52,850 bases of DNA from NCBI RefSeq assembly GCF_016583575.1, contig NZ_NRRG01000036.1, forward strand, positions 1 through 52,850, read 5' to 3'. Below the pieces are notes generated by a model that was given only the letters and a program-made list of their open reading frames with translations, searched no databases and had not been told where the DNA came from. This document shows, piece by piece, positions 32,856 to 42,015 of this stretch (the first letter of the stretch is position 1; every line of letters starts with the position of its first letter). The position numbers were made by a program, and so were the translations under genes. The DNA is from Thiocystis violacea. Lineage in GTDB: Bacteria; Pseudomonadota; Gammaproteobacteria; Chromatiales; Chromatiaceae.

Positions 32856-33308
32856 ATGGCCCTGGCCCAGGAAGACATTGCCTTTATCAAGGCCCACCTC
32901 GGGGACTGGCTGGCCGAGCAGAGCCTCGGCAAGCCGCCGGTGGTCTATGAGATCGAACTGCGCGAGCGCATGGTGCGGGTGGAGGAAGAACTCAAGCACC
33001 AGCGCGAGTTGATGCGACAAGGCTTCGAGCAGATGGACAAACGCTTCGAGGCCATGCAGACGAGCATGGACAAGCGCTTCGAGCAGATGGACAAACGCTT
33101 CGAGACCATACAGACGAGCATCGACAAGCGCTTCGAGCAGATGGACAAGCGCTTCGAGGCCATGCAGACGAGCATGGACAAACGCTTCGAGCAGGTGGAC
33201 AAGCGCTTCGACGAGATGCTCAAGCGTCACGACCAGCAGTTTTTTTGGCTGGTTGGCTTTATCGCGACCGGAGTGGGACTGGTCATCGCCGCCCTGCGGT
33301 ATCTATAG
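32856..33308 (+). CDS. Coiled-coil repeat protein with C-terminal membrane anchor
   Basis: A 150-residue protein: an N-terminal globular part (1-45, ALAQEDIAFIKAHLGDW), a long coiled coil with three and a half copies of an 18-residue unit (QMDKRFEAMQTSMDKRFE), and one transmembrane helix at the very C-terminus (FFWLVGFIATGVGLVIAALRYL). The DNA shows the same 54-bp period. It resembles DUF1640/CCDC90-type tail-anchored coiled-coil proteins; function unknown. GAGGACACGGGC precedes the ATG at 32856. Confidence 0.75.
   Translation: MALAQEDIAFIKAHLGDWLAEQSLGKPPVVYEIELRERMVRVEEELKHQRELMRQGFEQMDKRFEAMQTSMDKRFEQMDKRFETIQTSIDKRFEQMDKRFEAMQTSMDKRFEQVDKRFDEMLKRHDQQFFWLVGFIATGVGLVIAALRYL
33030..33227 (+). 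repeat. 54-bp tandem repeat within the coiled-coil gene
   Basis: Units start at 33030, 33084 and 33138, with a partial fourth at 33192. The copies differ at only a few positions, mainly synonymous (AAA/AAG) or conservative. Copy number could vary by slippage or recombination, changing coiled-coil length in 18-residue steps. Confidence 0.9.
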
Positions 33309-33433
33309 CAGGGATGGGTAGAGCGACCAGGCCGCGACGCCGATCCGCGGGCTGCCGCGAATCATCCACGGCACTGTCGGGTTGGAGGCCGCTCGACATC
33401 CGCGTCGCGCGTCGATCCAAGCCTTGGAACCGA

Positions 33434-35098
33434 TCATCGCGCGCCCGGCATCCTCGGCGGCGCGGTGCGCCACAGCAGGTCGATCTCCGCGTCGGTGAGT
33501 TGATACGCCTGGATGACCAGATCGGACATCCGCCGTTCCAGGGCGCGCCGTTGGGCGGCGCGGGCCTGTGCGGCGGTGGCGTAGCGACGGTGGGTGTCGG
33601 TCAGCTCGGTCAGGGTCCGGGGGGTGAGACGGGGCGCACCCTTGGGACGGCGTTTGCAGACCTCGGCGGCGAACGCCTCGCCGGTCAGGTCGGCGAAGGT
33701 CTCCAGACGCTGACCGGGCTTCTCCACCCCCAGTTCCAGACGCAGCCAGGTCAGCAGTTCGCCGGATTCCCGCTGGGTGAGGCGCGTCAGCTCCAGGGCG
33801 GCGGCGGCCCGCTCCTCGACCTCGCGGCGGATTTCGGGGGTCGGGTCGGCGATCGGCAGGGTGGTCGTGAAGGAGTTGAACAGGCGCAGCGCTTCATCCT
33901 TACCGTGTTGAGCGTGACGCCACATATAGGCCCACATCACCGGGGAGTTCATGGCGGCAAGGGCGAACAGATCCGCCGTGGGCCAGATGTAGCAGGTGTT
34001 GACGAAGTAAAGCGGCCCATCCGAATAGGCGAACTGGGGGTACCAAGCAATGTCCGTGTGGATGATTTTCGGCTCATCGAAGATTCCGTAGTAATCGCAG
34101 GATCGCAGTTCCCACCAATACCGCCCCTGGTCCTGACGCGCCCGCAGACGTTCCTCCATACCCTTCATGTGACCATGGAGACTCGGATAGGTCCGTGCGA
34201 AGACCGCCTCCGCCTGGTCGCCCGACTCCTGCCAGGGCCAGGCGAAGTTGAGGCTCGACTTGAGCACGATCATCCACAACCCCTGCCAATCCGGTGCCCA
34301 ACGCTTGATGTCCTGACCCCGCAGATAGGGCTTAATGACATCCGCGCAGCCGGGATCCTGGCGGATCAGCTCGGCGCGGGTCGTCTCGTCGATCAGGAAG
34401 GCTTCGTTGAGTCCGGTCTTGATCCCGTACATGGGCTTCACGCCGACGAACTCGGCCAGCGGCACCCCGCGCTCGCGCAGCCGGCCCATCAGGGTCTCGA
34501 CCTCGGGCGACTCCAGGCTCCAGGGTTCGGCGCCGTAGCGCGACCAGGGCACGGGGTAGCCGTGCTCGTGGACATAGTTGTCCAGCGACAGCTCGGCGGG
34601 ACGGTCGCGCGGAACCGGACAGACCCGCACCAGGGATGGCTCCGGCCTTGGCTCGGGGGGCCGATGGCGGGCGATCAGGATGCAGGGAAAGGTGTCGGCG
34701 TCCTCGAAGATGGGCGCGTGACCGAAGTCCAGGATCTCCTCGATCTCAGCGCGCTCGGCGAAGAGTCGGCGCAGTGGCTCGCCATAGCCGGCGCGCAGCC
34801 ATTTGTTGGTGACGATGTAGCTCAGTTTGCCCTGGGGGGCGAGTAGCTCCAGGCCGCGCTCGTAGAAATAGACATAGAGATCGGCGACCCCGTGATAGCT
34901 GGCGTAGCGCGCGGCCAGATAGGGCTTGAACGGGCCGAGCGCTGCCTGGCGCACGTAAGGCGGATTGCCGACGACGATGTCGAAGCCGCCCTGGGCCATG
35001 ACCTCGGGAAAGGCGGCCTGCCAGTCGAAGACGCGGCTGTCCGCCGGCAGGCTGGCGAAGGCGTCGCGCAGCGCGGGCCAGTGACGGCGGTCAACGCG
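33434..35098 (-). pseudogene. 5'-truncated type IIG (Eco57I-like) restriction-modification gene
   Basis: The reading frame encodes about 555 residues homologous to the C-terminal part of large combined restriction-methylation enzymes: RVFDWQAAFPEV and GGFDIVVGNPPYV (adenine-N6 methylase motif IV, NPPY), ILDFGHAPIFEDA, then a TaqI-type specificity region ending near 33434. The N-terminal nuclease domain and the S-adenosylmethionine-binding motif I are missing. Homology stops at about 35098 and the frame meets a stop at 35132. The first internal ATG is at 34999, so a 521-residue protein might still be made, but it should be inactive as a methylase without motif I. Confidence 0.8.
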
Positions 35099-35106
35099 GG
35101 GGGGCC

Positions 35107-35187
35107 GTGTCAGTGGGTCAGACGGTGACGATCAAAAACGGCGCGGCCTATCCTGTGACCAAGGTGGGGGTGAGGTATGCATTGTGA
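35107..35187 (+). pseudogene. Possible 3' scrap of an unrelated gene
   Basis: Directly at the truncation point of the type IIG gene, the opposite strand reads VSVGQTVTIKNGAAYPVTKV for about 27 codons and ends with TGA at 35185-35187. The composition (Val, Thr, Gly, beta-strand-like) resembles the C-terminus of a secreted beta-sandwich protein. I read it as the other side of a deletion junction; it is too short to be sure. Confidence 0.3.
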
Positions 35188-35191
35188 GGGG

Positions 35192-36286
35192 TCAATTAAC
35201 GGCTGTCAGTGAAAACCCCTCACGATGCCAGCGCGTCAGACGTTCACCGTCCACCAGCAGGAGGCGGTCAGTTTTGGCCGCGCTCTCCATCGCGCGCGCC
35301 GTAAACGCACTGGTGGTCACGAACACGCCTAAATCCGCTGCGTTTTCCTCAACCACGCCCTTGAATTGCTGAATCGCTGGGCGTCCGACCGGGTGATCGA
35401 GCGCGTAGCGCTTGCATTGGATCAGCAAAACGCGCTGGCCATCCTTGGCGACGCCATCAATGCCGCCATCGCTACCAGCGGGCGTGGCCCACGCGGTCAT
35501 GCCCGCTTCGGCAAAAAAGGCCATGACATGACGCTCAAAATCGAGCGAGGATAAGCTCAACAGTTTTGCGAGAATGTCCGCTTGTGCTTGTGGTATCGAC
35601 TGCCTGCAGGGGACCGTGATGTCTTGAGCGACGGCTTCGCGGGTGGCTTGCTTCAAGCGGAACAGCGCGCCATCGGTCGCCAGAATCGCCAGGATGCCTT
35701 GCATGAACAATGCGGACTCGTCGTCGGTGTGCAGCAGCGCGGCGATGATGCTGGTGATTCCTGACGCGCCCAGAAAAAACACCAGAAGCGCTGGCAGTCC
35801 GATGGCACCGCCAAAGGCGGCAATGCCAACGCCGGTTCCGCCCAGAAAAGGGATGGCGGCGACCGTGGCGGGCAGTGATAAGCGCAACGCCAGCGGTAGT
35901 CGTTGGTAGCCGTTCCAAACCGCGCCGCTGGCTGTTTTCAGGATAGAGAGCGTCGCGCCCGTGGGCTGGCTGTCGTTCAGTTTGTCCAATTTTTCGGTAA
36001 TAGAGAGCTGCTCGCTCGCCAGAATATTCCGCGCGGAGAGCAACCAGGCGATGACAGATGCCTGACTTTGCTCGTCCTTGCCGGTGGCGGCGAATGTATT
36101 GGCGATGTCGTCAGCCGCCGCTGCGGATTGATCACCGTTATGCTTCAGCCAGTTCAAAAGCGCTTGACGTTCTGACGCGGACAAATGGTCTAAGTTTTTC
36201 GGCACAAAATCGGTGTGGTCAACTGGCTTGACCGGGCTGTCCGTCATGAGCCAGTCGAGAATGTCTTGCGGTTGCTTTGACGCCAT
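35192..36286 (-). CDS. Membrane-anchored Mrr-type restriction endonuclease
   Basis: A 364-residue protein in three parts: an N-terminal helical region (1-130), a hydrophobic Gly/Ala-rich hairpin of two or three membrane segments (about 132-187, PFLGGTGVGIAAFGGAIGLP), and a C-terminal Mrr_cat nuclease domain (about 240-350). The nuclease motif is intact: FERHV (Glu251), SDGGIDGV (Asp277) and LLIQCKRY (Gln290, Lys292). Mrr enzymes cut modified DNA; a membrane-tethered version could act on DNA entering the cell. AGGAGGCAC directly precedes ATG 36286, better than the in-frame start at 36352. The gene is not disrupted. Confidence 0.82.
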   Translation of the reverse strand: MASKQPQDILDWLMTDSPVKPVDHTDFVPKNLDHLSASERQALLNWLKHNGDQSAAAADDIANTFAATGKDEQSQASVIAWLLSARNILASEQLSITEKLDKLNDSQPTGATLSILKTASGAVWNGYQRLPLALRLSLPATVAAIPFLGGTGVGIAAFGGAIGLPALLVFFLGASGITSIIAALLHTDDESALFMQGILAILATDGALFRLKQATREAVAQDITVPCRQSIPQAQADILAKLLSLSSLDFERHVMAFFAEAGMTAWATPAGSDGGIDGVAKDGQRVLLIQCKRYALDHPVGRPAIQQFKGVVEENAADLGVFVTTSAFTARAMESAAKTDRLLLVDGERLTRWHREGFSLTAVN

Positions 36287-36639
36287 GTGTGCCTCCTGTG
36301 ATAAATCTGTTATTGCCTCGCGTCGAAAACTATACCAGGCCGGACGGGGCATTCGCCCCGTCCGTAACGTTTGATGACCAGCCAGGGGTTCGGCGGTGGC
36401 CGATCCGTTCGGAAAATGTTCAGGACGGGGTGTATACGCCGTACCGCCCTAGATCCTCGGCGATCACGCATCCCCATGCTTATCGCATGTAAGCATATTA
36501 GTGAACCTTGATGCGATTAGACCGCTCGATGACCGACTTGAATTAGGTAGAATCCCGTGACGAGCCTCGGCGAAACGCGCGCGACCTTAGGCGAGACTCT
36601 TTCGACAGGGGCCATGATCAGACAATCCTCGGAGGCACG
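36287..36639. other. Divergent intergenic region with a hairpin
   Basis: Between the Mrr-type gene (minus) and the chemoreceptor gene (plus). It contains a perfect 10-bp hairpin with a 4-base loop (36341-36364, CGGACGGGGC / GCCCCGTCCG) in the likely 5' leader of the Mrr gene, and a weaker dyad ATGCTTA / TAAGCAT (36476-36496). No promoter is convincing. Confidence 0.5.
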
Positions 36640-37746
36640 ATGTTCGTTACCAAATCAAGACATGAACACCACGTCCGCGCCTTGATGGAGAAAAACAGGG
36701 GTTTGGTGGCTGAAAACGCCCTACTGCGCGAGGAGCTTGAGCAATTGCGCGAGGAGATCGCGTTATGGCGTACTAATGAGCAACGCGAGCAGCAGCTCAA
36801 CGTGCTCATGACCTTTCAGGATGAACAGCTCAAGACCGGACTCGTGGACATTCAAGGTAACCTTGCCGTCTCCATCGGCGAGGCCAAGCAGACGTTGTCA
36901 ACCATTGACAACCTCGCCGGCGATTTCAATGCCGTCGCCACTGAAATCGTTCAGATCACGCATTTTCTCGATTCATTGGCGAATACCGCCCAAGAGTCCA
37001 ATCAAGTCGTCAGCCAACTATCCGCCCATGCGGCCAAGATCAATGCGGTTCTGACGCTGATCCGCTCCATCGCCGAGCAAACGAATCTCCTGGCCCTGAA
37101 CGCGGCGATCGAGGCGGCCCGCGCGGGCGAAGCCGGTCGGGGTTTCGCGGTCGTGGCGAGCGAGATCCGTTCACTAGCGGATAAGACACAGTCCGCGATC
37201 CTGGAAACGCGCGATGTCATTCATAACATGCTAACCAATATCACCAGTGTGCAGGAAACCTCGCTGACGCTCATGGGTGGCGTTCAGGAGATCAATGGCA
37301 ATGTCGTCGGATTCGAGAAAAACCTGAACACGCTTCAGACTCACGTCAACTCGTCATTCCATGAGGTTCGGACCATGTCGGACAGTGTCTTCATGAGTCT
37401 GGCCAAACTGGACCATGTGATATGGAAGGTCAACACCTACCTGTCCATCAGCAAGCATGAACCGGCCTTTCAGTTCGTCGATCACCATAATTGCCGGCTT
37501 GGAAAATGGTATGAAGAAGGTGATGGAAAGCTGTTTTTCGCCCACACGCGATCCTATCGCGATCTGGACGCGCCACACGCCAAGGTGCACGATTGCACCC
37601 ATCAGGTCTTCGATCTTATCGGACAATCGCCACTTGACTACCGGGCGCTGCTGGACACCCTGGACGTGATGGAACGCAATAGCCGCCAGGTCTTTGAATC
37701 GCTCGACCGGATCCGTTCCGATCTGGGATCATCCAAGGCCCCATGA
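36640..37746 (+). CDS. Soluble methyl-accepting chemotaxis protein with CZB domain
   Basis: A 368-residue cytoplasmic chemoreceptor with no transmembrane helix. A coiled coil (8-60) leads into a signalling domain whose hairpin tip reads [21 protein letters not shown] (about 143-163) followed by [15 protein letters not shown]. The C-terminal chemoreceptor zinc-binding domain has the expected ligands: His259, Cys285 in [10 protein letters not shown], His313 and His317 in APHAKVH. CZB domains sense zinc through thiol oxidation, e.g. by hypochlorite. The receptor could signal to CheA/CheW; no che gene is nearby. Low-GC third positions in part of the gene differ a little from the neighbours. Confidence 0.92.
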   Translation: MFVTKSRHEHHVRALMEKNRGLVAENALLREELEQLREEIALWRTNEQREQQLNVLMTFQDEQLKTGLVDIQGNLAVSIGEAKQTLSTIDNLAGDFNAVATEIVQITHFLDSLANTAQESNQVVSQLSAHAAKINAVLTLIRSIAEQTNLLALNAAIEAARAGEAGRGFAVVASEIRSLADKTQSAILETRDVIHNMLTNITSVQETSLTLMGGVQEINGNVVGFEKNLNTLQTHVNSSFHEVRTMSDSVFMSLAKLDHVIWKVNTYLSISKHEPAFQFVDHHNCRLGKWYEEGDGKLFFAHTRSYRDLDAPHAKVHDCTHQVFDLIGQSPLDYRALLDTLDVMERNSRQVFESLDRIRSDLGSSKAP

Positions 37747-37949
37747 AGAGGGCCGAGCCTGTTTCGTTCATTGGAAATCGCAACGCCAGAATCCAGGATG
37801 GTCCATGAACAGGATTGCAATCCGGGTGATTGGATGAATGACCGAGACCGAGGATTCGACAATACTTGTCGGTGATCGCCCGGACCAGAGGCCCGAGGCG
37901 AGGATTCAGGCCAAGGCAAGCCGGGAGTACAAGCAAGTCGGAGGTCTTC

Positions 37950-40682
37950 GTGGAATCCATGCACTGGCACCGTTTGACCCCAGCGGAAACGTTCGAGCGG
38001 CTTGACGCCCACGAGAAAGGTCTCGCGTCCGACGAAGTCCACCGACGCCTGGCGCGCCATGGACCCAACCGGCTTCCCGAGGCGAAGCCGCGCGGCGCCT
38101 TGAGGCGTTTCCTGGCCCAGTTCCACAACGTCCTGATCTACGTTCTGCTCGCGGCGGGAGTGATGACCGCGTTCCTGCGCCATTGGGTGGACACCGGTGT
38201 CATCCTGGGCGTGGTCCTGATCAACGCGGTGATCGGCTTCGTGCAGGAGGGCAAGGCGGAAGACGCCCTGCGGGCGATTCGCCGGATGCTCTCGCCGCGC
38301 GCCATGGTCTGGCGCGATGGCCACCTGATCACCCTGGATGCCGCCGAGCTGGTGCCGGGCGATCTGGTGCAACTGCAATCGGGGGACAGGATCCCGGCCG
38401 ACCTTCGGCTCATCCGGGTCAAGGGCTTGCGGATCGATGAGGCGGCCCTGACCGGCGAGTCGGTTCCGGTGGACAAGGGCGTCGATCCCCTCCCCGTCGG
38501 CACGGTGCTGGCCGACCGGCGTTGCCTGGCCTATTGCGGAACCCTGGTGACCCAAGGCCAGGGCCTGGGCCTGGTGGTCGCGACCGGCGCCCGCACCGAG
38601 ATTGGACGCATCAGCGCCCTGGTGGCCGGCGTACAGCGATTGACCACGCCGCTGCTGCGCCAGATGGACCAGTTCAACCGCTGGCTCACCGCCGCCATCC
38701 TGCTGGTCGCGCTCGCCACCTTCGCCTTCGGCGTGCTGGTGCGCGACTACAGCGCCGCCGATATGTTCCTGGCCACCGTCGGTCTGGCGGTCGCGGCCAT
38801 CCCCGAGGGACTACCCGCGATCATGACCATCACGCTGGCCATCGGCGTGCGGCGCATGGCCGGGCGCAACGCCATCATCCGCCGCCTGCCGGCGGTCGAG
38901 ACCCTGGGCACGGTGGCGGTGATCTGCTCCGACAAGACCGGCACCCTCACCCGCAACCTGATGACGGTCAATCGCATCCTGACCGCCGAGCGGACCTTTA
39001 CCCTGAGCGGAAGCGGTCATGATCCGCATGGCGCCATCCTGCTCGATGGCGAGGTTCGCTCGCCCCAGGACGATCCCGCGCTGTCGGAGACCTTGCGCGC
39101 CGCGCTCCTGTGCAACGACGCCGCCCTGGAACAGGTCGATGGAGGCTGGCGCATCCACGGCGATCCGATGGAGGGCGCGCTGCTGGTGGCGGGCGTCAAG
39201 GGCGGTCTGGATCCGGAGCGGCTTGGGCGGGAGTTTCCGCGCACCGATCTCATCCCCTTCGAGTCCGGGCACAAGTTCATGGCGACCCTGCATCGGAGTC
39301 ACGCCGGCGAATCCTTCATCTTCGTCAAGGGGGCGCTGGAGTCAGTGCTGGGACTGTGCGCGGCCCAGCGCGCGGATAGCGGTGCCGTCGCGCTTGACCG
39401 CGACTTCTGGCTTGAGCGCATGGAGGCACTGGCGGCGGACGGTCAGCGGGTGCTGGCGGTCGCGTCCAAGCCGGGAAGAACGCACGCCTCGGAGCTGGAT
39501 TTCGAGGATCTGGGCGAGGATCTGGTCATGCTCGGCCTGCTCGGACTCATGGATCCGCCCCGCGAGGAGGCCATCGCGGCGGTGCGCGCCTGCACCCTGG
39601 CCGGCATCCGGGTCAAGATGATCACCGGCGATCATGCCACCACGGCCAGGGCGATCGCACGGGCGGTCGGACTCGCCAATCCCGATCGTGTGCTGACGGG
39701 ACCGGGCATCAAGGCCCTGGACGATGCCTCGCTGCGGGCGTGCGTGGCCGAGGTCGATGTCTATGCCAGGGTCACGCCCGAGCACAAGCTGCGACTCGTC
39801 GAGCGCTTGCAGGAGAACGGCCAGGTCGTCGCGATGACGGGTGACGGGGTCAACGACGCGCCCGCGCTCAAGCGCGCGGATGTCGGCGTGGCCATGGGCG
39901 TGAACGGCACCGAGGCCGCCAAGGAGGCCGCCGAGATGGTGCTGGCGGACGATAATTTCGCCTCCATCGCCAATGCGGTCGAGGAAGGCCGGACGGTCCA
40001 CGACAACCTGAGAAAGGCCATTCTCTTCATCCTGCCGACCAACGGCGGCGAGGCGCTGGTGGTGCTCGGCAGCATCCTGTTCGGCTTCCAGCCGTTTCCG
40101 CTGACACCGGTCCAGGTGCTCTGGGTCAACATGATCACGGCGATCACCCTCGCCCTGGCGCTGGCCTTCGAGCCACCGGAGCCGGGCGTGATGAGGCGTC
40201 CGCCGCGCAAGGCCCGCGATCCCATCCTGACGCCACTGTTTCTCTGGCGCATCGCCTATGTCTCGCTGATCCTGACGGCGGGAACCTTCGGCCTTTTCCT
40301 CTGGGAAATGGCGCATGGCGCGAGTATCGAGCAGGGCCGCACGGTCGCCGTGAACACCCTGGTCCTGTTCGAGATCTTCTACCTGTTCAACTCCCGTTAT
40401 ATCGACGCTCCCGTGCTGAACCGGGCCGGTCTGTTCGGCAATCCTTATGTGCTGATCGCCATCGGGCTGCTGATCCTATTCCAACTCGGCTTCACCTATC
40501 TGGGATGGATGCAGACCCTATTCGGCACCGTCGCCATCGATCTGGACGACTGGCCGCGCATCGTCCTGGTCGCCTCCTCGGTCCTGTTTCTGGTGGAATT
40601 GGAAAAGCTGGTGGTCCGACGTCTGAACCGAGCCGGTTCAAGCCGGGTTGGCGATCCCGAACCGGCGAATCTTATTGAATAG
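37950..40682 (+). CDS. Calcium-type (P2) cation-transporting P-type ATPase
   Basis: A 910-residue P-type ATPase pumping a cation, probably Ca2+, across the inner membrane. It has the N-terminal cation-ATPase domain (HRLTPAETFERL), the actuator TGES (LTGESVPV), the transmembrane PEGLP motif (about residue 285), the phosphorylation site CSDKTGTLT (Asp about 328), the hinge TGDGVNDAPAL, and C-terminal membrane helices. I prefer the GTG start at 37950, five bases after GGAGG; the ATG at 37959 is in frame, and a start at 37866 would add an unrelated tail. Family (P2A-like) is certain, ion specificity is inferred. Confidence 0.88.
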   Translation: MESMHWHRLTPAETFERLDAHEKGLASDEVHRRLARHGPNRLPEAKPRGALRRFLAQFHNVLIYVLLAAGVMTAFLRHWVDTGVILGVVLINAVIGFVQEGKAEDALRAIRRMLSPRAMVWRDGHLITLDAAELVPGDLVQLQSGDRIPADLRLIRVKGLRIDEAALTGESVPVDKGVDPLPVGTVLADRRCLAYCGTLVTQGQGLGLVVATGARTEIGRISALVAGVQRLTTPLLRQMDQFNRWLTAAILLVALATFAFGVLVRDYSAADMFLATVGLAVAAIPEGLPAIMTITLAIGVRRMAGRNAIIRRLPAVETLGTVAVICSDKTGTLTRNLMTVNRILTAERTFTLSGSGHDPHGAILLDGEVRSPQDDPALSETLRAALLCNDAALEQVDGGWRIHGDPMEGALLVAGVKGGLDPERLGREFPRTDLIPFESGHKFMATLHRSHAGESFIFVKGALESVLGLCAAQRADSGAVALDRDFWLERMEALAADGQRVLAVASKPGRTHASELDFEDLGEDLVMLGLLGLMDPPREEAIAAVRACTLAGIRVKMITGDHATTARAIARAVGLANPDRVLTGPGIKALDDASLRACVAEVDVYARVTPEHKLRLVERLQENGQVVAMTGDGVNDAPALKRADVGVAMGVNGTEAAKEAAEMVLADDNFASIANAVEEGRTVHDNLRKAILFILPTNGGEALVVLGSILFGFQPFPLTPVQVLWVNMITAITLALALAFEPPEPGVMRRPPRKARDPILTPLFLWRIAYVSLILTAGTFGLFLWEMAHGASIEQGRTVAVNTLVLFEIFYLFNSRYIDAPVLNRAGLFGNPYVLIAIGLLILFQLGFTYLGWMQTLFGTVAIDLDDWPRIVLVASSVLFLVELEKLVVRRLNRAGSSRVGDPEPANLIE

Positions 40683-40708
40683 ATCCTCGCTCCCTGAGTC
40701 GCGAGGCG

Positions 40709-40866
40709 CCGATGGGGGCGACCAAAAGTGAGGCGTACCGGCTATCATTTGATCGGGGCGGGGTGAACGGGAGTGAACCCCAACGTCCCCGCCGCCGGCT
40801 GAAGGTTGGTTGTATCTTGAGCCTCGGAGCGTACAGGATGGGCATCGCTCTCGCTCTGCCCATCCT
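40709..40866. repeat. Dispersed intergenic repeats after the P-type ATPase gene
   Basis: At 40714-40748 stands another copy of the CCAAAAGTG / GCGTACCGG repeat seen near 3950 and 4100. Further on is a perfect 10-bp inverted repeat, AGGATGGGCA (40835-40844) and TGCCCATCCT (40857-40866), of the GTAGGATGGGC type common in gammaproteobacterial genomes. The stem could end transcription from either side but has no T-tract. Confidence 0.65.
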
Positions 40867-40960
40867 ACATTCGGTGGACGCTGGACGGGGGCGGTTGGAG
40901 GCGGTATCAACGTGATTTCCCGACCGTCGACATCCGTCCCGGCCAGGATTCCAGTCCGTC

Positions 40961-41899
40961 CTAGGCTTCCTTGAGCGGACGAAAATAGATCGCGGCTGGC
41001 TTCATGAAATGGTAATAGATCGGCCGCAGGATGGACTTGACGAAAATCTTGGCGTTCATCGCCGGAATGATCGAGTATTGATACCAGAATGGGACCGCGA
41101 TGGCTTCCAGCCCCAGCGTTTTACCGAACGCCCGCAGACTGGAATAGCTGAACGTATTCACATGCTGTCCGGGAGTGACCGGAACCAGATAATTCCGATG
41201 CCCACGCGGAGCGGAAAAGTCCATATGCTTTAGGCGCTTTTCAATACCTCGTCCGTTAGGCACGGAAATCCGAATGATCCCGTCTTGCTTCAAGAGTGAA
41301 ACCAGTCCCTGAAGCTGCTCTCTAGGGTTACCCAGATGCTCGAAAACCTGCTCGGTATTGATGAAATCGAACTTTCTTCCATTCAGATCCTCCAGGCGAC
41401 TCGTTTCAATACCGTCCTTCGCCGCCGACTCAAGGACTTCGACCGAGATATCGGAGCCCGTGACCTGAAAACCCATGGATTTGGCAACCATGCAGAATCG
41501 CCCTTGCCCCATGCCGAAATCCAGTATTGAAATATGCCGCGACGGACGCCCCATGAGCTTGGCAAGCACGAATAATTCCTGCGTCAGCTTGGCATGCTGC
41601 TCGGCCTGATCCTTGGCGGCCACGGCATGAATAATGGGAGAATTCGGAAGCCATTCATTGTAGAAAGCCATCATGCCCGCGTCATTGAGTATCGCCCGCT
41701 GAAAGATCAGCTCGCAACGAGGACACTTCATGAGCGTATAGTCTTCGTTCGAGAACTCCCGAGCGATCACATCCTCGGGCAGCGTGGTTTTAATGTAATC
41801 AACGGCCGGCTTCTCGGTGAAGCGGCCATTGAATACCACGAGGTTATCATGATTGCCGCAACTCGGGCAGGCGTCTCGTCGGGTAAAGAAATCATTCAT
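40961..41899 (-). CDS. SAM-dependent methyltransferase with N-terminal zinc ribbon
   Basis: A 312-residue protein. The N-terminus carries two CxxC pairs (ACPSCGNH and MKCPRCELIF) forming a zinc ribbon, as in sugar C-methyltransferases and related enzymes. The Rossmann methyltransferase domain shows motif I ILDFGMGQGRFCMVAKSMG and the acidic GSDIS. The C-terminal 100 residues are basic and aromatic. It is the last gene of the minus-strand polysaccharide cluster and probably methylates a sugar or an attached acyl group. Base composition is noticeably less GC-rich than its neighbours, a hint of transfer. Confidence 0.82.
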   Translation of the reverse strand: MNDFFTRRDACPSCGNHDNLVVFNGRFTEKPAVDYIKTTLPEDVIAREFSNEDYTLMKCPRCELIFQRAILNDAGMMAFYNEWLPNSPIIHAVAAKDQAEQHAKLTQELFVLAKLMGRPSRHISILDFGMGQGRFCMVAKSMGFQVTGSDISVEVLESAAKDGIETSRLEDLNGRKFDFINTEQVFEHLGNPREQLQGLVSLLKQDGIIRISVPNGRGIEKRLKHMDFSAPRGHRNYLVPVTPGQHVNTFSYSSLRAFGKTLGLEAIAVPFWYQYSIIPAMNAKIFVKSILRPIYYHFMKPAAIYFRPLKEA

Positions 41900-42015
41900 G
41901 GCTTATTTCTCCAAAAGGCCCAGTATCCAGGGGCGGTTTAAATTCATCCCATGACGCCTATCCTCACGAGGACTTTTGGAGAAAACCGGGATATCGCCCA
42001 AGCAAGTCTTCCGCG

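Noticed and set aside
33030-33227. Regular repeats resembling a CRISPR array
   Set aside because: The 54-bp units are contiguous, in frame and encode a coiled coil; there are no unique spacers and no cas genes.
40961-41899. Idea that the methyltransferase belongs to the megasynthase as a C-methylation domain
   Set aside because: It is a separate gene with its own zinc ribbon and start, 116 bases downstream; a functional link is possible but fusion or domain status is not shown.
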